64,000 nt of DNA from Lasiodiplodia sp. COLG20. Lineage: Eukaryota > Ascomycota > Dothideomycetes > Botryosphaeriales > Botryosphaeriaceae. The stretch is from assembly GCA_009801085.1 (NCBI GenBank), contig VNWV01000008.1:558001-622000 (forward strand). The letters are read 5' to 3'. The translations under genes were made by a program, and so were the position numbers. How positions within the stretch are numbered: position 1 is the stretch's first letter; every line of letters starts with the position of its first letter. The notes beneath the pieces are model-generated. The model did no database searches. It was not told the origin of the DNA and saw nothing but the letters and a program-made list of their open reading frames with translations. Positions 9,185 to 21,375 of the stretch are shown here, piece after piece.

Positions 9185-9543
9185 TCCCCGAACTCCGCCG
9201 CCGCGGCACCTTCTGGGACGGCTACCCCTTCCCGCCCGGCACCACCCTGCGCGAGACCCTGTCCGGCGTGCGCGGCCAGAAGCTGCCCGCCGACGACCAC
9301 CCGGCCTCGCGCTACCTCTGGAAGCCGCCGCCCCCGAGGCCCGAGTCCGCGAAGTTGGCGTTCAGGGGGCTGGGGCTTAATGGCGTTAGTGGAAGTGTGA
9401 ATGGTAGTGGTGTGAATGGCGCCGTGTCGGTGAATGGACATGGTGGTAGTGGTCATGGGCAGCTGGGTGGTAGTGTGAAGGCGGATGGTGTTGTGCCGGC
9501 TAGTAGTAGGTATTTGCCGGCTTGGTTGGATGGCGGGTTTTGA
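9185..9543 (+). CDS. 3' fragment of a hypothetical protein, 5' end lost in the gap
   Basis: An open frame enters from the gap and ends at TGA 9541-9543, leaving about 119 residues. The first half (RRRGTFWDGYPFPPGTTLRE, then LPADDHPASRYLWKPPPP) has balanced codon use and looks like conserved sequence. The second half is a Gly/Ser/Asn/Val repeat region (VNGSGVNGAVSVNGHGGSG) ending SRYLPAWLDGGF. No family was recognised. The frame and stop are clear; start, intron structure and function cannot be determined. Confidence 0.55.
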
Positions 9544-10112
9544 TTTCGTTTTTGAGAAAGCGGGGGAAAAGAATGGTTGTTGTGCTGTAGCTGGGCTGGG
9601 AGAGGATTTACATAAGAGAGGACAGAAGATGGACATACCAGGTAGGAAAACTAAACGTGCTGAAGAAGAAAAAATTGATAATCGAATCTTGCTTTAATTC
9701 TTCCTAATCCCTTTCGTTACTATTCGAAGGAAGGCCAGAGGCATTTCCTCCATAGACTATCGTGGAATATTTGGTGCGAAAACAACAATTAGCAGTCAGC
9801 TAATTATGACATGCGTCTGAGGGCCTTGAGTAGAAGAAATTTGGACCAACATACGCTTCTCTACTTCGCTTTACTCAAACGTCTCACTTTCAAGTTCGGA
9901 GCAGGGCACGGAAGGAAGCCATTTGAAAAGAGTGAATATACTGGGCCGATCTCATCGACCATGCAGTACGGCAAAGATCGTAATTTTCATACACAATTTC
10001 TACACACAACATACATCACCCCCGTCTCCACCCACCCCCTCCCGATTCAGTCGCTTATACAAGTTGCCCCCTCCCACCAGGAGCAGAAGCCACATCAAAG
10101 AAAACCCACCGA
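9544..10112. other. Intergenic between convergent genes
   Basis: Between the gap-truncated plus-strand gene and the CSC1-like minus-strand gene. AT-rich in 9660-9870. No gene recognised. Confidence 0.5.
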
Positions 10113-13100
10113 CTAATACACGACCCTCCCATGCCAAAGCGGCATATCCCTCAACCTGTCCTTCTCCCACTGCACGACATTCTTCTCATCCAACCACGCG
10201 CCATCATCCCTAACATCCAACCCATCCACCTCCCTCCGCGCCTCGCCGATCTCGCGCTCACTGATCTTCATCTCGTCGCGCACGATCCACAGTGTCGGCG
10301 GCTCACGCGTGATGGCCGGGTTGACAAAGGCCAGCTTGGCCATGTCCTCAGGGTACGGCGGCACGGGCTCGCGCAGGGACGGGTGCAGCGTCGACGCCAG
10401 CGCGGCGGGCGACTGCGAGTGCGGCGCGAACCACCGCTGGAAGTTGTCTTTCACCTTCTTGTACTTTTCGTGCCCGTAGATGTCGTTGATGCGCGACGGG
10501 TGGTGGATCGAGCCCGCGCGGTGCTGCGTCACGCCTGCGCGCGCTGCATGGTCCGGCGCGAGGAGAGGCTGCGTTTCTGGGTGCTGGCTGGCGGCTTGGT
10601 CGTTGCGAGTGCCGTTGCGAGTGCCGTTGTCCTTCTTCTGGTTCTTCTTGGCCTTCTTGTTGTTGCCGTTCTGGGCGTTCGAGGCAGAGGCAGATTCGGA
10701 AGAGATGCGGGCCTCGTAATCTGCTTCAGTCTCGGCAAGGAGATTGCGAGGCAGAAGCTCGGTAAGCGGCGTAAGGGTCTCTCGCATGAGATACTGGTAG
10801 AAAATGGTGGCGAAGAAGAGGATGATCATGAGAATCAGTGGTCCGTTGGCGCTGAGGTCGCCACGGATACGGGTCGAGAACAGGCCGATAAGGCAGAGTT
10901 CGGCAATGTAGATGCCGACAGTCAGTTGCTGAAGTGCCTGCGCATAGAAGGCGCCCTTCGTGTCGATGTCGGTCGAAAAGACGTAGAAGAAGTTGTACCG
11001 CATGGCCAGGTAAATGAAGACGAAGCCAACGGTTGCGAATCCGAGAACCAGCGGTGCAACGCACGAGTAACTGATAGCGATGACTGCCAAGTTCGCCCAC
11101 TTGGCACACTCTGAACCGTAACCAGGGGTGTCCAGGGTAACATACTTGATGAAGGACTCTCGAGGCGTAGCATAGGGCCAGATGCGGGGCAGGATCTCGT
11201 CCCAGAACAGGCCGAGGGGATTGAATACATGCTCGGCACTGATAGCAATTCCGTACAAGACGAAGTACGAGATATAGAAGTTAGATGCCTTGGGAAGATT
11301 CTCCGCCAGCAGAGCAGGTGCCAAACGAGGTTCGCGTGCGATTTGACCGAGCACAGCCGTTGCTCCAGACGAAAATGTGGTGACAAGGAAGACCTGAATC
11401 AGCGAGAACACGAAGAAGTATTGCTGCGTGCGCAGTTCGACCTGAGAAAGCGTCACTGCACCCGACTGTCTAGCAATGTCTGTGAACGAGTTAGCACGGG
11501 TTCCAACCTCAGAGAGAATGGTTACCTACATCTGTAAAATCGAGGGACCAAGCTCTGGATAAAAGACAGCAGCAGAGAAGGCAGAAGACCAGTCAAAAGA
11601 CCCAATTGCTTGCCGTTAAGGTTCTTGAGCCAGGCGAGCCACTTGAACTTCTCCGAGAGATAGTTCAAGTTCGAGATGGTACCAATAAAGGCGACAGGAA
11701 TACCCCAGAAAATCGTCAAGATGACAACGAATGCAAAAGCGAGTAGCTTCCGGCCAAGTGCCTCCCAGTCGGACATACGCAGGTTCTTCCAGAGGACTTC
11801 ATTGGGGTGGACTCCGACCTGACGGGGAACAATGCGCTCGGGATGATTGAATGAGACCAGAGTGAAAGCGGCCTGAGCAGCGGACTGCGTCTCGAATTCA
11901 ATGAACACGGCACCAAGGAGCTTAGCATCACCATCGATGCGCAGCTTTTGGGCAGCCTTGACGGATGGGATCATCTTGCGCAATTCCTCTTGGCACTCTG
12001 CAATCGTGTCGAATTTGTTTCCCCAGATAAAGTCGAACTTGTCGTGTCTGTGCTTCGGACGGCGCGTAATGGCCAGCCAATGGTCTGTGTCGTGATCGTC
12101 GGGGTTCGCGTGAGGGTCCTTGACCATCTTCAACCTCTTCGCATTGGCGGTCTTGATGAGTTTGATCTCAGCAGCCTCCAATTTCAACGCGACTTTGTCC
12201 ATCTTCTCAATCATGTCCTCCAGCTCCTTGAAATCTTCCACGAGCCAGACTGTCTTGACTTCATCAAAGAGGCTCTTGATTCTTTGCTTGTCACAATAGT
12301 GCTTGGGCACCGAAGTGAAGAGGACAGTCCTGGAGGAGATCTTGCTCGAATTCCAGGGCGAGAGTAGATAAGCCTGGCGCAAGTGGATGAGAAAAATGGT
12401 CTCCCTGGTGATCATGAATAGGACGAAGCCTGGAATGATTAGTGGCTAGCACGTGAGCGCGAAAATAATGAGGCTCACCAAAGAAGACCCACGCCACAAT
12501 AGCGTGGGCCCAGTAGCGCTTCGGATCCTTGACATTGCTGAATGACAAGATATCGAGTTGCTTCTGTCCGCCTCCTCCAGTGGCATTGATAGGAATGAGA
12601 ACGGAGCCAACGAGCAGGAAGCCAAAGAAACACGTGACGACAATTATCTTGAAAAAGCGCACGTAAAGGTAAGCATCTAGGGACTGCCAGTTGAGAAGGT
12701 CGGTGTCTTCGAAAGTGGTGAAGTATTTGATCCAAGCCAGCCTCGTGTCAGGGTCTCTTGGAGTCTTTTCTCTATATGATGGTGAGACGGCGTTGAGCGT
12801 TTCGATCTTAATTGAACACTTACTGCTCTGTCAGGGTATCGATGAAGGTTCTCGGGGCATACAAGCGCCGGAGCTTGCTTCGGAGGAAAACAAAGGTGGT
12901 AAGCAGGATGATGGCCACGAGGACGGAAGGGATCAAAGTGTAAATTAGGCTGTAGACGGATGAAGACTTGTCACGATGACTTCCGCCGGCCTCCGGAACC
13001 TTGAAAGGGTTAGTGAAGAGTGTTGCAAGAGTAATATAAGCGGTTTAGCGAAATGCCCTCGTATCTCCTCTGGCGTGAAAGGCAGAAGGTTACGAACACG

Positions 13101-13222
13101 AGTGAGGAGCATTGAGCCTCTGCCGAATCGCTGTCCAGACTTACCTTGGAGTGATTGTGGTTCTTCAGGGTGCCGATGAGGTCGTCGGCGACCAGAGGCG
13201 ACTGGAAGCCTGGGTAATCCAT
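10113..13222 (-). CDS. CSC1/OSCA-type (DUF221) mechanosensitive/osmosensitive cation channel
   Basis: Exons 13222-13145, 12999-12824, 12771-12479, 12429-11530 and 11479-10113 join in phase to 937 aa. The order matches the CSC1/TMEM63/OSCA family: an N-terminal membrane segment (SLIYTLIPSVLVAIILL), two further segments (FFKIIVVTCFFGFLLVGSV; AIVAWVFFGFVLFMIT), a large cytosolic RRM-like loop (RTVLFTSVPKHYCDKQRIKS to GAVFIEFETQSAAQAAF), then the pore region with multiple helices (VVILTIFWGIPVAF; LLTGLLPSLLLSFIQSLVP; SLIQVFLVTTFSSGATAVL) and a charged cytosolic tail. Family members are stress-gated Ca2+-permeable channels or lipid scramblases. The last intron uses GTAGGT as donor; the alternative GTAACC would give a stop. 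The tail after about residue 740 is rich in Asn/Lys and probably disordered. Confidence 0.92.
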
Positions 13223-13668
13223 CACGGCAAAATGTCAACAACTAAGGCGCTCTCGGCGATAGCGTCATAAGCCAACCAGAGCTGATCGAGCCCCGACTCA
13301 GGAAGTTTGAGTCGGCGATGGGAAACTCTGGCAGTGTTTGCCCGGGATGAAGAGTTTTTCAGTGTCGGGCGGGACGCATAGCCAAAAGAGCGGTGATGGT
13401 GTTTGCTTGCTGGCTGGACCGCGTCGTCCGCGGGCGCAGCCGCGTCTCAGCTGCGCACGGATCGCGCAGGCGGATGATGTAATCAATGCACGACCGGGGC
13501 CGCGTTCGCTCTCAGCCACACAAAAGTCGTGGCCAAGCACTGCGGTGGAGCTATGTCCTCGCCAATCTCGTATCGTCGAGTAATGCAAAGTCAAAATGTA
13601 TGTTCATTGTAAGACATAAACTATGTACATGCAGAAGCTTGAAATTCATCTCCAATTCTTCACTCCAC
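13223..13668. other. Intergenic, promoter of the CSC1-like gene
   Basis: Separates two minus-strand genes: promoter of the CSC1-like gene and 3' flank of the lyase gene. No further feature seen. Confidence 0.5.
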
Positions 13669-15378
13669 TTAGTTGTTGTAGAGGTCGATGGCATCAAGGA
13701 TCTGTTCATCTGGTTAGCACTAGCTCTTTCGGTATAGTACAGACCATGGAGACTTACGAAGTTGGGGGCAAGGTAGGTGTCGCCCGAGCTTCCCGAGATG
13801 CACTCGATGGTGATGGTGTTAGAGCCCGAGACCAGCGTGCCGGCCGGGATGTTGAACGTGTAGATCTCGCCGTTGCCCCTGTAGGTACCACGCGTGACAC
13901 CGCGCGAGTCGATCTTGGTCGGCGCGCTCGGCGCAGACGGGCTGTAGCTGTTGATCTTGACAGACGGGCGGCCGCTGGCGAAGGCGAGGGTCGTGCCGAT
14001 GCGGAGCGTGGCCGCGCCAGTCTGCGAAGAGCTGAGCGTGAACTTGATCGTGAGCGGCGAGTTGACACCCTTCCAGATGGCCATGGGAACGTCTGTCAGA
14101 GCGCTGGAGCCGACAGTGTAGGTCAGAGGACCCCAGCTGCTCATGCGGCTGTCCGACGGGTGCATGCGCTCAATCTTGTCGGCGTTGCGGAAGCCCTGCG
14201 GCTGGCCATCCCACTCGCCGATAGTGAAAATGGTCGAGGGGAAGGAGAAGGTGGACGCAATGTTCTTGGTGACGGTCGAGCCTGCCGTCACGGTGACCGA
14301 GTCGGTGGCGACCTTGAGCTCATCCTGGTACAGGACCTGGGTGTAGGTGCCAGGCTTCATGGCAGGCGAGGTGAAGGCGCCGTTGGAAGAGGCGTAGACC
14401 CAGTACTGAGCGTTGGAGTTGTACCAGTGGAGCACCTTCTGGTAGCTGCTGCCAACACCCGAAGCAGTTCCCTTAACGTAGCCACGGCCAGAGGTAGCAA
14501 CGTAGCCGGTCAGCTTGAGGTCCGCAAAGAAAGACGCATCAAAGGTGGTAGGAATGCCAGAGCGGCTGAACTGAAGCTGGTAAGGACCGTGGAAGCCCAT
14601 ACGGTAGCTCTCGGTCTGGGCGTGGTTGGAGTTCATGTAGAAGTAAAGGTTGGTCGAGTCACCAGCGTTGTTGGTGTTGATATCCCTGAAGAAGGGACCG
14701 CCGCTGGATCCCTCGTAGGAAAGAGGCTGGAGGATCATGCAAGCATGGATGGCATCATCATCGCGGTACACGCACTGCACCTTGTCGTCGATGAAACGCT
14801 GGCTAGAGTAGAACTTGCTGCGAGTCTGGCCGCTCACGACGAAGACGTCAGAGCCCTCAACGGTGCTGCTGCTGCCGGCAGTCGTCGAGGAAACGCCATA
14901 CGGGTACTCGAGAGGAAGCTTGTTCGGGTCCAGGCGGGCGATGAAACGGGCTTCACCAATCGAGGGCTCGGAGCTGAAGTAAGTGCCCATGTACAGGGCG
15001 CTCTCTCCAGACTTCACGATGATGTAGTGAGTCAAAGTGCTGGTGGTGCAAGTGATCTTGGCGATGTTGCCTGCAGGTCGTTAGTGGGGCAAAGGATGAG
15101 GGGTGGGAATGGATCTACATACTGTTGACGATCTCCGAGGCCACAGTCGCGGATCCGAGACCAGAAGAGATGTGAGAACCCTTGCCAGAGTATTGGAATT
15201 CCTCTCCACGGTACTTGATGGAAGTAATGTCGCAGCTGCTGCCGGAAATGGTGACAATGAACGGATTGGACGAGCCTGCATCGACGACAAAGTTGGAACC
15301 CGACTTGGTCACGCCGAAGGCGGCCAGCGCGGAGCTGAAAAGCGAGAGGAAGGTCAGAAACAAAGCGAAACGTGCCAT
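13669..15378 (-). CDS. Secreted rhamnogalacturonan lyase, polysaccharide lyase family 4
   Basis: Exons 15378-15123, 15070-13758 and 13701-13669 give 533 aa, close to the roughly 530 aa of characterised Aspergillus PL4 enzymes. It cleaves the rhamnose-galacturonate backbone of pectin rhamnogalacturonan I by beta-elimination (EC 4.2.2.23), outside the cell. A signal peptide is evident ([19 protein letters not shown]). The N-terminal catalytic domain (residues 20 to about 270), a fibronectin III-like middle domain ([11 protein letters not shown] region) and a C-terminal carbohydrate-binding-like jelly-roll (FSGRPSV-like to [16 protein letters not shown]) appear in family order. An in-frame ATG six codons upstream (15396) is less likely because it would put charged residues before the signal peptide. 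A CCAAT box on the minus strand at 15540-15536 lies about 160 nt upstream. Confidence 0.93.
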
Positions 15379-17817
15379 GGTGGCGGTGCCCTCCAATGAG
15401 GGATGGGGGCTGCTAAGGGTGAGAGAGAGCCGTGAGGAACAACTAGAACGTAGCAGGCCCAGCCCCTGCTTTTGTAGTTGTCATTATGTGGAGAGAGTGT
15501 GGCGCCTATCCAGAGAATACAGGGAGGTTCAGCATATTGGTCCGTGGGATGCAGTGGCTCATCTCGGTACGGAGAAAAAGGATGGTGAGGTGAACTTGTA
15601 AACACGCTCCACAAATCAGGAGCGTGCGGGAGCTGGCGGTATCCGGCGTAGGGTTGATGTTTCAGAACACCACCGCTCGCTAGTTTATTGGGCGGGGCCA
15701 GGCCACGGCCTCTCTTCCCGGAAACTGCAGGAAACAATGCTAAAATAATACAAGCTCCGGCTCACGTGCATACGTGACTAGGCTTTACACCCGGGTGGGT
15801 AGCTTTCTGCAAGCACAGGCGAGATCTGGGGTGCAGCTGGTGACGAGTGGGGTAATTCCAGGCTCAAAGAGGGTGCTCACTCGGGAGAAAGCAGACCGAA
15901 GTATGCTCCTCGTACATGGCGTGCAAGCGTCCGGTGGGTTGGACGGAAGGGTACTGGTGATTTCAAAGACCACTGTTCAGAATCCTGGTCGGGCACGCTG
16001 TCACCCATGGAAAACGATAAAGGAGTCGGCCAATCCACGCATCGCGCGGCCCGGCTAAATCCCTGTCCCTTATGCTAGATGTTTTAAGGTTGACAGAGAG
16101 GAAGCTTGGCAACGCACGATCCCAGCGGAGCATGGAATTTGTTGCGGGTGTCTGGCCCGGCATCCCTAGGGACCGGAGATAGAGTATGCTTAGCCTCTGG
16201 GCAAAAGTACTTCCCATTTGCGTCTAAGCCTTTTGGCGGACCCAGATGTTACGCCTGCAATTCCACCGAGGAGCGACGGCGCGACTTTGCGACATTCGTG
16301 GGATTATTCGACTGGAATCCGGCCCGCATCGCGCTGGATTTAGCCTTACGGGCCCACCCGCTCGATACAAATGGGAGAGCTGGTGCGTTGCGTTTTCGGC
16401 ATTAACAGACCTCAAATCCGGAAAAGCGCCAAGGGCGAATGGTCCAGAGCGTGTACCGTTCCTGTGGAGGCATGTTTGTTTATAGCGGACTTGACCCAGC
16501 GGGCGCTCCCTGCGACGAGCCACAGGCTTGGCAGGTTTTATCCGGTAACGCGCACCGTAACCGATGCCGGGCGCGACTGGAACGGGATGCAGAGCTCACG
16601 GACGCGGCAGCATGGTGAATAATGCCGAAGACACCCCATATACCCGGAGGCCGTGTAAAAGCCACTATTCTTAGGAAATGAAGTGATAAAAAGGCGAGAG
16701 AAAACTAAAACCAAGCGCGCAGTCATCACGACACCACGGCTCTGCCCGTTGCCGCTTTACCCCTGGAAGTGACGGGCATGTGGTGGGCGGCTGGGCCGTG
16801 AAACATCAACGACTTTTCTGAAACAGGGTGGGGGGAGGGTCCGGAAGACGGCCGACAACTGCGCTTGCGTTCGATGCATCGGATGCCAAGGTTGAAAGGA
16901 GAGGCACGGGAAAGGGAAGGTGGTGATATGCCCACAGACTCTGCCGTGATGGAGCCATCAGCGAAGCCCGTGTTCACGGCCTCTTTAGTACGGATTCATC
17001 ATGCGTGACCGGTCATGGGGCTGATTCGGCATAAGCCGCTAGAATGACGAAGACACACCGTGCAGAAATGGCAGCGAAGCCGGGGTCGGAGGGCTGACGG
17101 GATTAGAAGGTTAGGAGATGTCGGTGATTGTGCATGGAAACTCGCTCGCTTCCTGCCGCTCCCGCATAGGTTGCCCTGCCAAGACGTCCACGAGGCCCTG
17201 AATTTGAAGATGGCCAATGGTACAATTGCGTTGTGAAGTGTCCGAAGAATTCGCTGCCCTGGAAGGCGTTGTTGCGTAAAAATCGAAATAATCGACCGGG
17301 CGTTATTCCTCAAAGAGAAATAGTCAATCGAGCCTTTCAACTTCCGTGCTCATGATCCCTCGTGCCAGTGTTCCTATGCACTTTCCAGTTGCAGTAGTGA
17401 TCAGCGGGGGCGTCTTCGGAGGCCGACTCGTCAACAGCTCAGCAGCCTCTGGTTATAACCTCGGCCGGGCCGCGAAGCTCAGGTACAACCTTCTCAGTGA
17501 ATCTAAATACCGACAAGGTGCTGTACACTTCGGCATTCTCCGCGACATCCTAAGAGTCAGTCATTCGTGATTTTAGTGCATTGAACGAAGATACAGTAGT
17601 TTGTTGTGGTGGCAGTCTGTATCCATTGCTACTCTCCACTATCACTCTATTCTTCAAGTGCAGGGTTGGTGGATGCATATCGCTTAGATCCGGAAGATGC
17701 GCTCCATGATCTGCATGCTGTCGATCTACCGCAACGATATCGTTTCTTGTCATTCAATCATTTCGTCATGAGATGCGTCGTTTCGACAACGGGTCCGTTC
17801 CAGTGTCGTGCCGCAGT
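15379..17817. other. Long gene-poor interval
   Basis: About 2.4 kb with only short overlapping frames on both strands, none with recognisable motifs or splice-joined continuity. It includes the lyase promoter at the left, with a CCAAT box at 15536-15540. Base composition is ordinary, not the AT-rich pattern of RIP-mutated repeats. No transposon ends, tRNA or rRNA recognised. Confidence 0.5.
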
Positions 17818-18245
17818 TCAGGCGGACACTCCGATGAAGGCGGACATTGCTTTCACAGCGTCGCCGTCATGGGCCTTGAGGAGCTCGGTCGCTTTCGGCT
17901 TGGTCAGCTCCAGCTGCTCAACCTGCAGAGGAAGTGCCTTGTTAGCGTCTGCTCGCAGATACCGCTCGCAGAAGGGGAGCGTACTAGCAGAGCGACATCT
18001 GCAGGGTCGACCTTGACGGCCTTCTTGACTTCCTGTGTTTTGCTCTTGTCCTTCACGTCCAGACTCTTCATAGCCTTACCCAGAGCTTCCGTGTCGACGT
18101 TCTTCTTCGGCGCGCCGTCGTCCTCGCGCTGGGCGGCGTCCAGAGTCGACATGGCCGCTTGCGCCTTGCGGTCCTCGGCGGAAGTGGGGGCGGGCGGTTG
18201 CTCGGCGCCCTCGTGCACGCCTGCGGGTTGTGGTTCCTCGGCCAT
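17818..18245 (-). CDS. HYPK-like protein (NatA-associated, UBA-type C-terminus)
   Basis: Exons 18245-17985 and 17922-17818 join in phase 0 to 121 aa. The C-terminal half (VEQLELTKPKATELLKAHDG, then DAVKAMSAFIG) matches the NAC/UBA-like domain of huntingtin-interacting protein K, preceded by the conserved acidic-to-basic helix (DTEALGKAMKSLDVKDKS). HYPK binds the N-terminal acetyltransferase complex NatA at the ribosome and acts as a chaperone and regulator. The N-terminus is Pro/Ala/Glu-rich and probably disordered. The donor GTACGC is a minor but common fungal type. The gene diverges from the DAHP synthase gene. Confidence 0.85.
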
Positions 18246-19077
18246 TGTGCGATGTGGGAGTCGTGTTCAAGAACGGGCAGAGTGGTTGTTGGAGGGATGG
18301 CTCGCAGAAGGCGGGTAGACGTCACAGCTCCAGCAGCCAAGCGAGCGCGCGGGTGGCTGGTTCGGGTCCGGAGCTCCCGTGCCACGGTCCACCCACCTGC
18401 AGTACAGTCATCCAACCAATTCTTCTTTTCGCCGTCTCCTACTGCTCCCTTCCTTCCGCTCGAACACTTGTTGAGCGCAAATTTACTCCGGCTCCACGTC
18501 GTTTGCGTCAACCGTCTCACGAGAGACCGTCAGCGCTGCGTTTCTACCGTCTCCCGGCGGCGCGCATTTCCAAGTCAAGCATTCCAGCGACACCCACCAC
18601 CAAGGTACCACACTTTCCTTCAGCCTTCTCTGTTTCTCCCCATACTATAAGTATTTCTGCATGCTCCCGTGTTTTCCTTTTCGTCACCAACACTACTTTC
18701 GCTATCCTATTCCATTTCAAGCCACCGGCACCTTGTTCTGACAATGTCTCCCTTTTGCCTGCACTCGTTCGCAGTCCCTCTTGCCTTCTTCCTCATCCTA
18801 GCCCTCGTATGGCGCGAGGTCCGCAAAGATCGTGCACATTACGAGTCTCTTCACCCTTCTGAGAAGACGGTGGCTCTTGCTATCTGTCGAGACGCTCGCC
18901 GTAAAGAAGAGGAGATAGGCTTCGATGCATACGTACATTACACTGCTGAAGACACCTCTGCAACTCACTAACACCGGTACAGGACGAGAAAGCCGAAGTT
19001 TCCGCGCGGAGCAACGAGTCCCCTGTTTACAAGCACATCCGGAAAGATTCGAGAATTGACTAGCCGCTTCAACCAAA
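18246..19077. other. Divergent promoter and leader of DAHP synthase
   Basis: 832 bp between the HYPK-like gene and DAHP synthase. CT-rich from about 18420 to 18780. It contains a plus-strand ORF at 18744-18971 (75 codons, one hydrophobic segment near its start) that may be an upstream ORF or chance. Confidence 0.5.
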
Positions 19078-20611
19078 ATGACCAATTCAACTGAGAACTC
19101 GGCCGCGCCTAATGGGGCTGCAGCTGAATGGACTCCGTCGTGTATGCCTGTCTAGAACCATTAATAATCGAAGAGAAGTTCTGACTCCTGTAGCCTGGCG
19201 CTCAAAGCCCATTGTGCAAGCCATCACCTATCCCGACCCGACTGGCCTTGATCCTGCACTTGACAAGCTTCGCAATCTCCCCCCAATCGTGACGCCCACT
19301 GAGATCACGAAGCTCCGCTCACACCTTAAGCGTGTTGCTCTTGGCGATGCCTTCTTGCTGCAGGGTGGTGACTGTGCCGAGCTCTTTTCTTACTGCCAGG
19401 ATGGCCCTATTGACTCCAAAATTAAGCTCTTGCTCCAAATGTCCTTGGTCCTCATTTGGGGCTCCAACAAGCCAGTCGTCCGCATCGCACGCATGGCCGG
19501 TCAGTACGCGAAGCCTCGCTCAAGCGCTATGGAGAAAGTCAACGGCGTCGAGATTCCAAGCTTCCGTGGCGATATTCTGAACGGCTTCCCTCAAGACCAG
19601 CGGAACCCGGACCCCGATAGGCTCGTTCAGGCTTACTTTCACTCGGCTGCCACGTCGAACTACGTTCGGGCACAGCTGTCCAGTGGTATCGCCGACCTGC
19701 ACAACCCATTCGATTGGAGTCTCGGCCATGTTCGAGATGACAAACTGCAGGCGCAGTACTCACACATTGTCAGCAGCATCACCGAGTCGCTACGCTTCAT
19801 GCGCACTATTGGCGCCGATACTGCCGGTCAATTGGAAACGGTCGAACTTTACACCAGCCACGAGGGCCTCGTGCTCGAGTATGAAGAAGCTCTTACGCGC
19901 CGTCTTCCTCGGCCGAGGGGCGCTAGTGCTCGAACTCAGGTCCCGCCCAGTGAGGACGGAAAAGCTTGGTACAACACAGCCGCACACTTTCTTTGGGTCG
20001 GCGATCGCACACGTCAGCTGACGCACGCGCACGTCGAATACTTCCGCGGTATTGAGAACCCTATCGGCATCAAGGTCGGGCCGTCGATGAAGAACGAGGA
20101 GCTCATCGAGCTTCTCAACATCGTCAATCCGGACAAGGAGATTGGAAAGGTGACTCTCATCACACGTTACGGAGAGGACAAGGTTGAGAAGATGCTCGGA
20201 GGACACATCGAAGCTGTGAGAAACAGCGGGCATGTCGTGGTCTGGCAGTGCGATCCTATGCATGGGTAAGTTCCGAATGTCCCTGATGACGAGATCGTTG
20301 CTGACATTGAATATAGAAACACGCGCTCCACCGAATCGGGAATCAAGACCCGCCACTTCTCTTCGATTCTTTCCGAGGTCGCTTCTGCGCTGAAAATCCA
20401 TCAGCAGTTGGGATCTTTCCTCGGTGGCGTGCACCTCGAGCTCACTGGCGACGCAGTCACTGAATGTCTTGGTGGAAGCGAGGGTCTTGATGAGGATGAT
20501 CTGAGCTTGAACTACACGACGTACTGCGACCCGCGCCTGAACGAGAAACAGGCACTTGAACTGGCGTTCCTGGTTGCAGGCCATTTCCGTGAGAAAGAGG
20601 GTGCTAAGTGA
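19078..20611 (+). CDS. 3-deoxy-D-arabino-heptulosonate-7-phosphate synthase, class II
   Basis: Exons 19078-19141, 19194-20265 and 20317-20611 give 476 aa. It condenses phosphoenolpyruvate with erythrose 4-phosphate in the first step of the shikimate pathway (EC 2.5.1.54). This is the plant-like class II type, not the yeast ARO3/ARO4 class I type. Diagnostic stretches: EWTPSSWRSKPIVQ at the N-terminus, the metal-binding Cys in LQGGDCAELF, GQYAKPRSS, FRGDILNGF, SHEGLVLEYEEALTR, HFLWVGDRTRQ, WQCDPMHGNT and GGVHLELTGDAVTEC. The start is fixed by the short first exon, which restores the conserved N-terminus. A weak mitochondrial or plastid-type presequence is absent, so it is likely cytosolic. Confidence 0.95.
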
Positions 20612-21375
20612 GGGAAAATTAGCCTGCATTGAGAGATCTTGCATGATGAAGGGAGATGATGCTATCCGGTCAGTCAAAGAGGTTGGACACGAGACCTCAA
20701 AAGTACTTGTTTTAGCAGGAATTGAAAACAAAATCATGGTACCCTCAGGCCAAAGCCTTTATAGTTGCTACCTAACAGGATACAACCTGTATCGCGATCT
20801 CTGTTGCAGGCGGAGAGTCGAAAGAGCCGTTGAGATAAGAATGCAGAGGTCGCAGATATGTAGTGGCTTGATGCCGACGAAGCCGTGATAGGCCGATAGT
20901 CGATATCCCGCTCCTCGGCTCGCATCCTTGCATCGCCCGTACCTGCGTCAAGCTTTCTGATGCTCCATTAGTTGGATGCCTCCAACTCCTAACCGATCGA
21001 ATCGTCCTGAGTCTCAATTGATTAGCACCGAGAAGCAGCCTGCTTTGAATTATTAGAAGACTTAATGTGTCTTTGGGAAGCGATCCCGTCGGTTGTACCT
21101 GCCATAAGGAGAAAGGAGCTTGGGCCCGGCGGTTATCAGTCCCCCTCCATTATCAATCTCGAACCCCACTGTAGGGCATTGCTACACAAGCTGCAGAAAG
21201 TTGCAACTAGTAATCAGCTGCTGTCGCTTTTTCCCTCAGTTACCGCCATGCCAGCCCCTCAAATAACCCCACCACAGGTTCCTCCAGCTCGCCATTCCAC
21301 TTCATCCCCTCACTTCAACAATTTACCTTGGTCATTTAAACTTTCTTGACTCTTTTGCTGAATATACTACCAAGC
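20612..21375. other. Intergenic, promoter of the amidase gene
   Basis: Tandem plus-strand spacing of 764 bp. The last 130 bp are CT-rich, typical of a fungal core promoter/leader. No gene recognised. Confidence 0.5.

Noticed and set aside
9006..9636. Frames running through the N gap
   Set aside because: They depend on translating N bases; only the part after the gap on the plus strand (9185-9543) is kept.
10131..11114. 327-codon plus-strand frame
   Set aside because: Antisense of the CSC1-like gene; the minus-strand reading shows membrane helices and in-phase introns.
13623..15128. 501-codon plus-strand frame
   Set aside because: Antisense shadow of the PL4 lyase; Arg/Ala/Gly-rich with no motifs, while the minus strand has signal peptide, introns and family domains.
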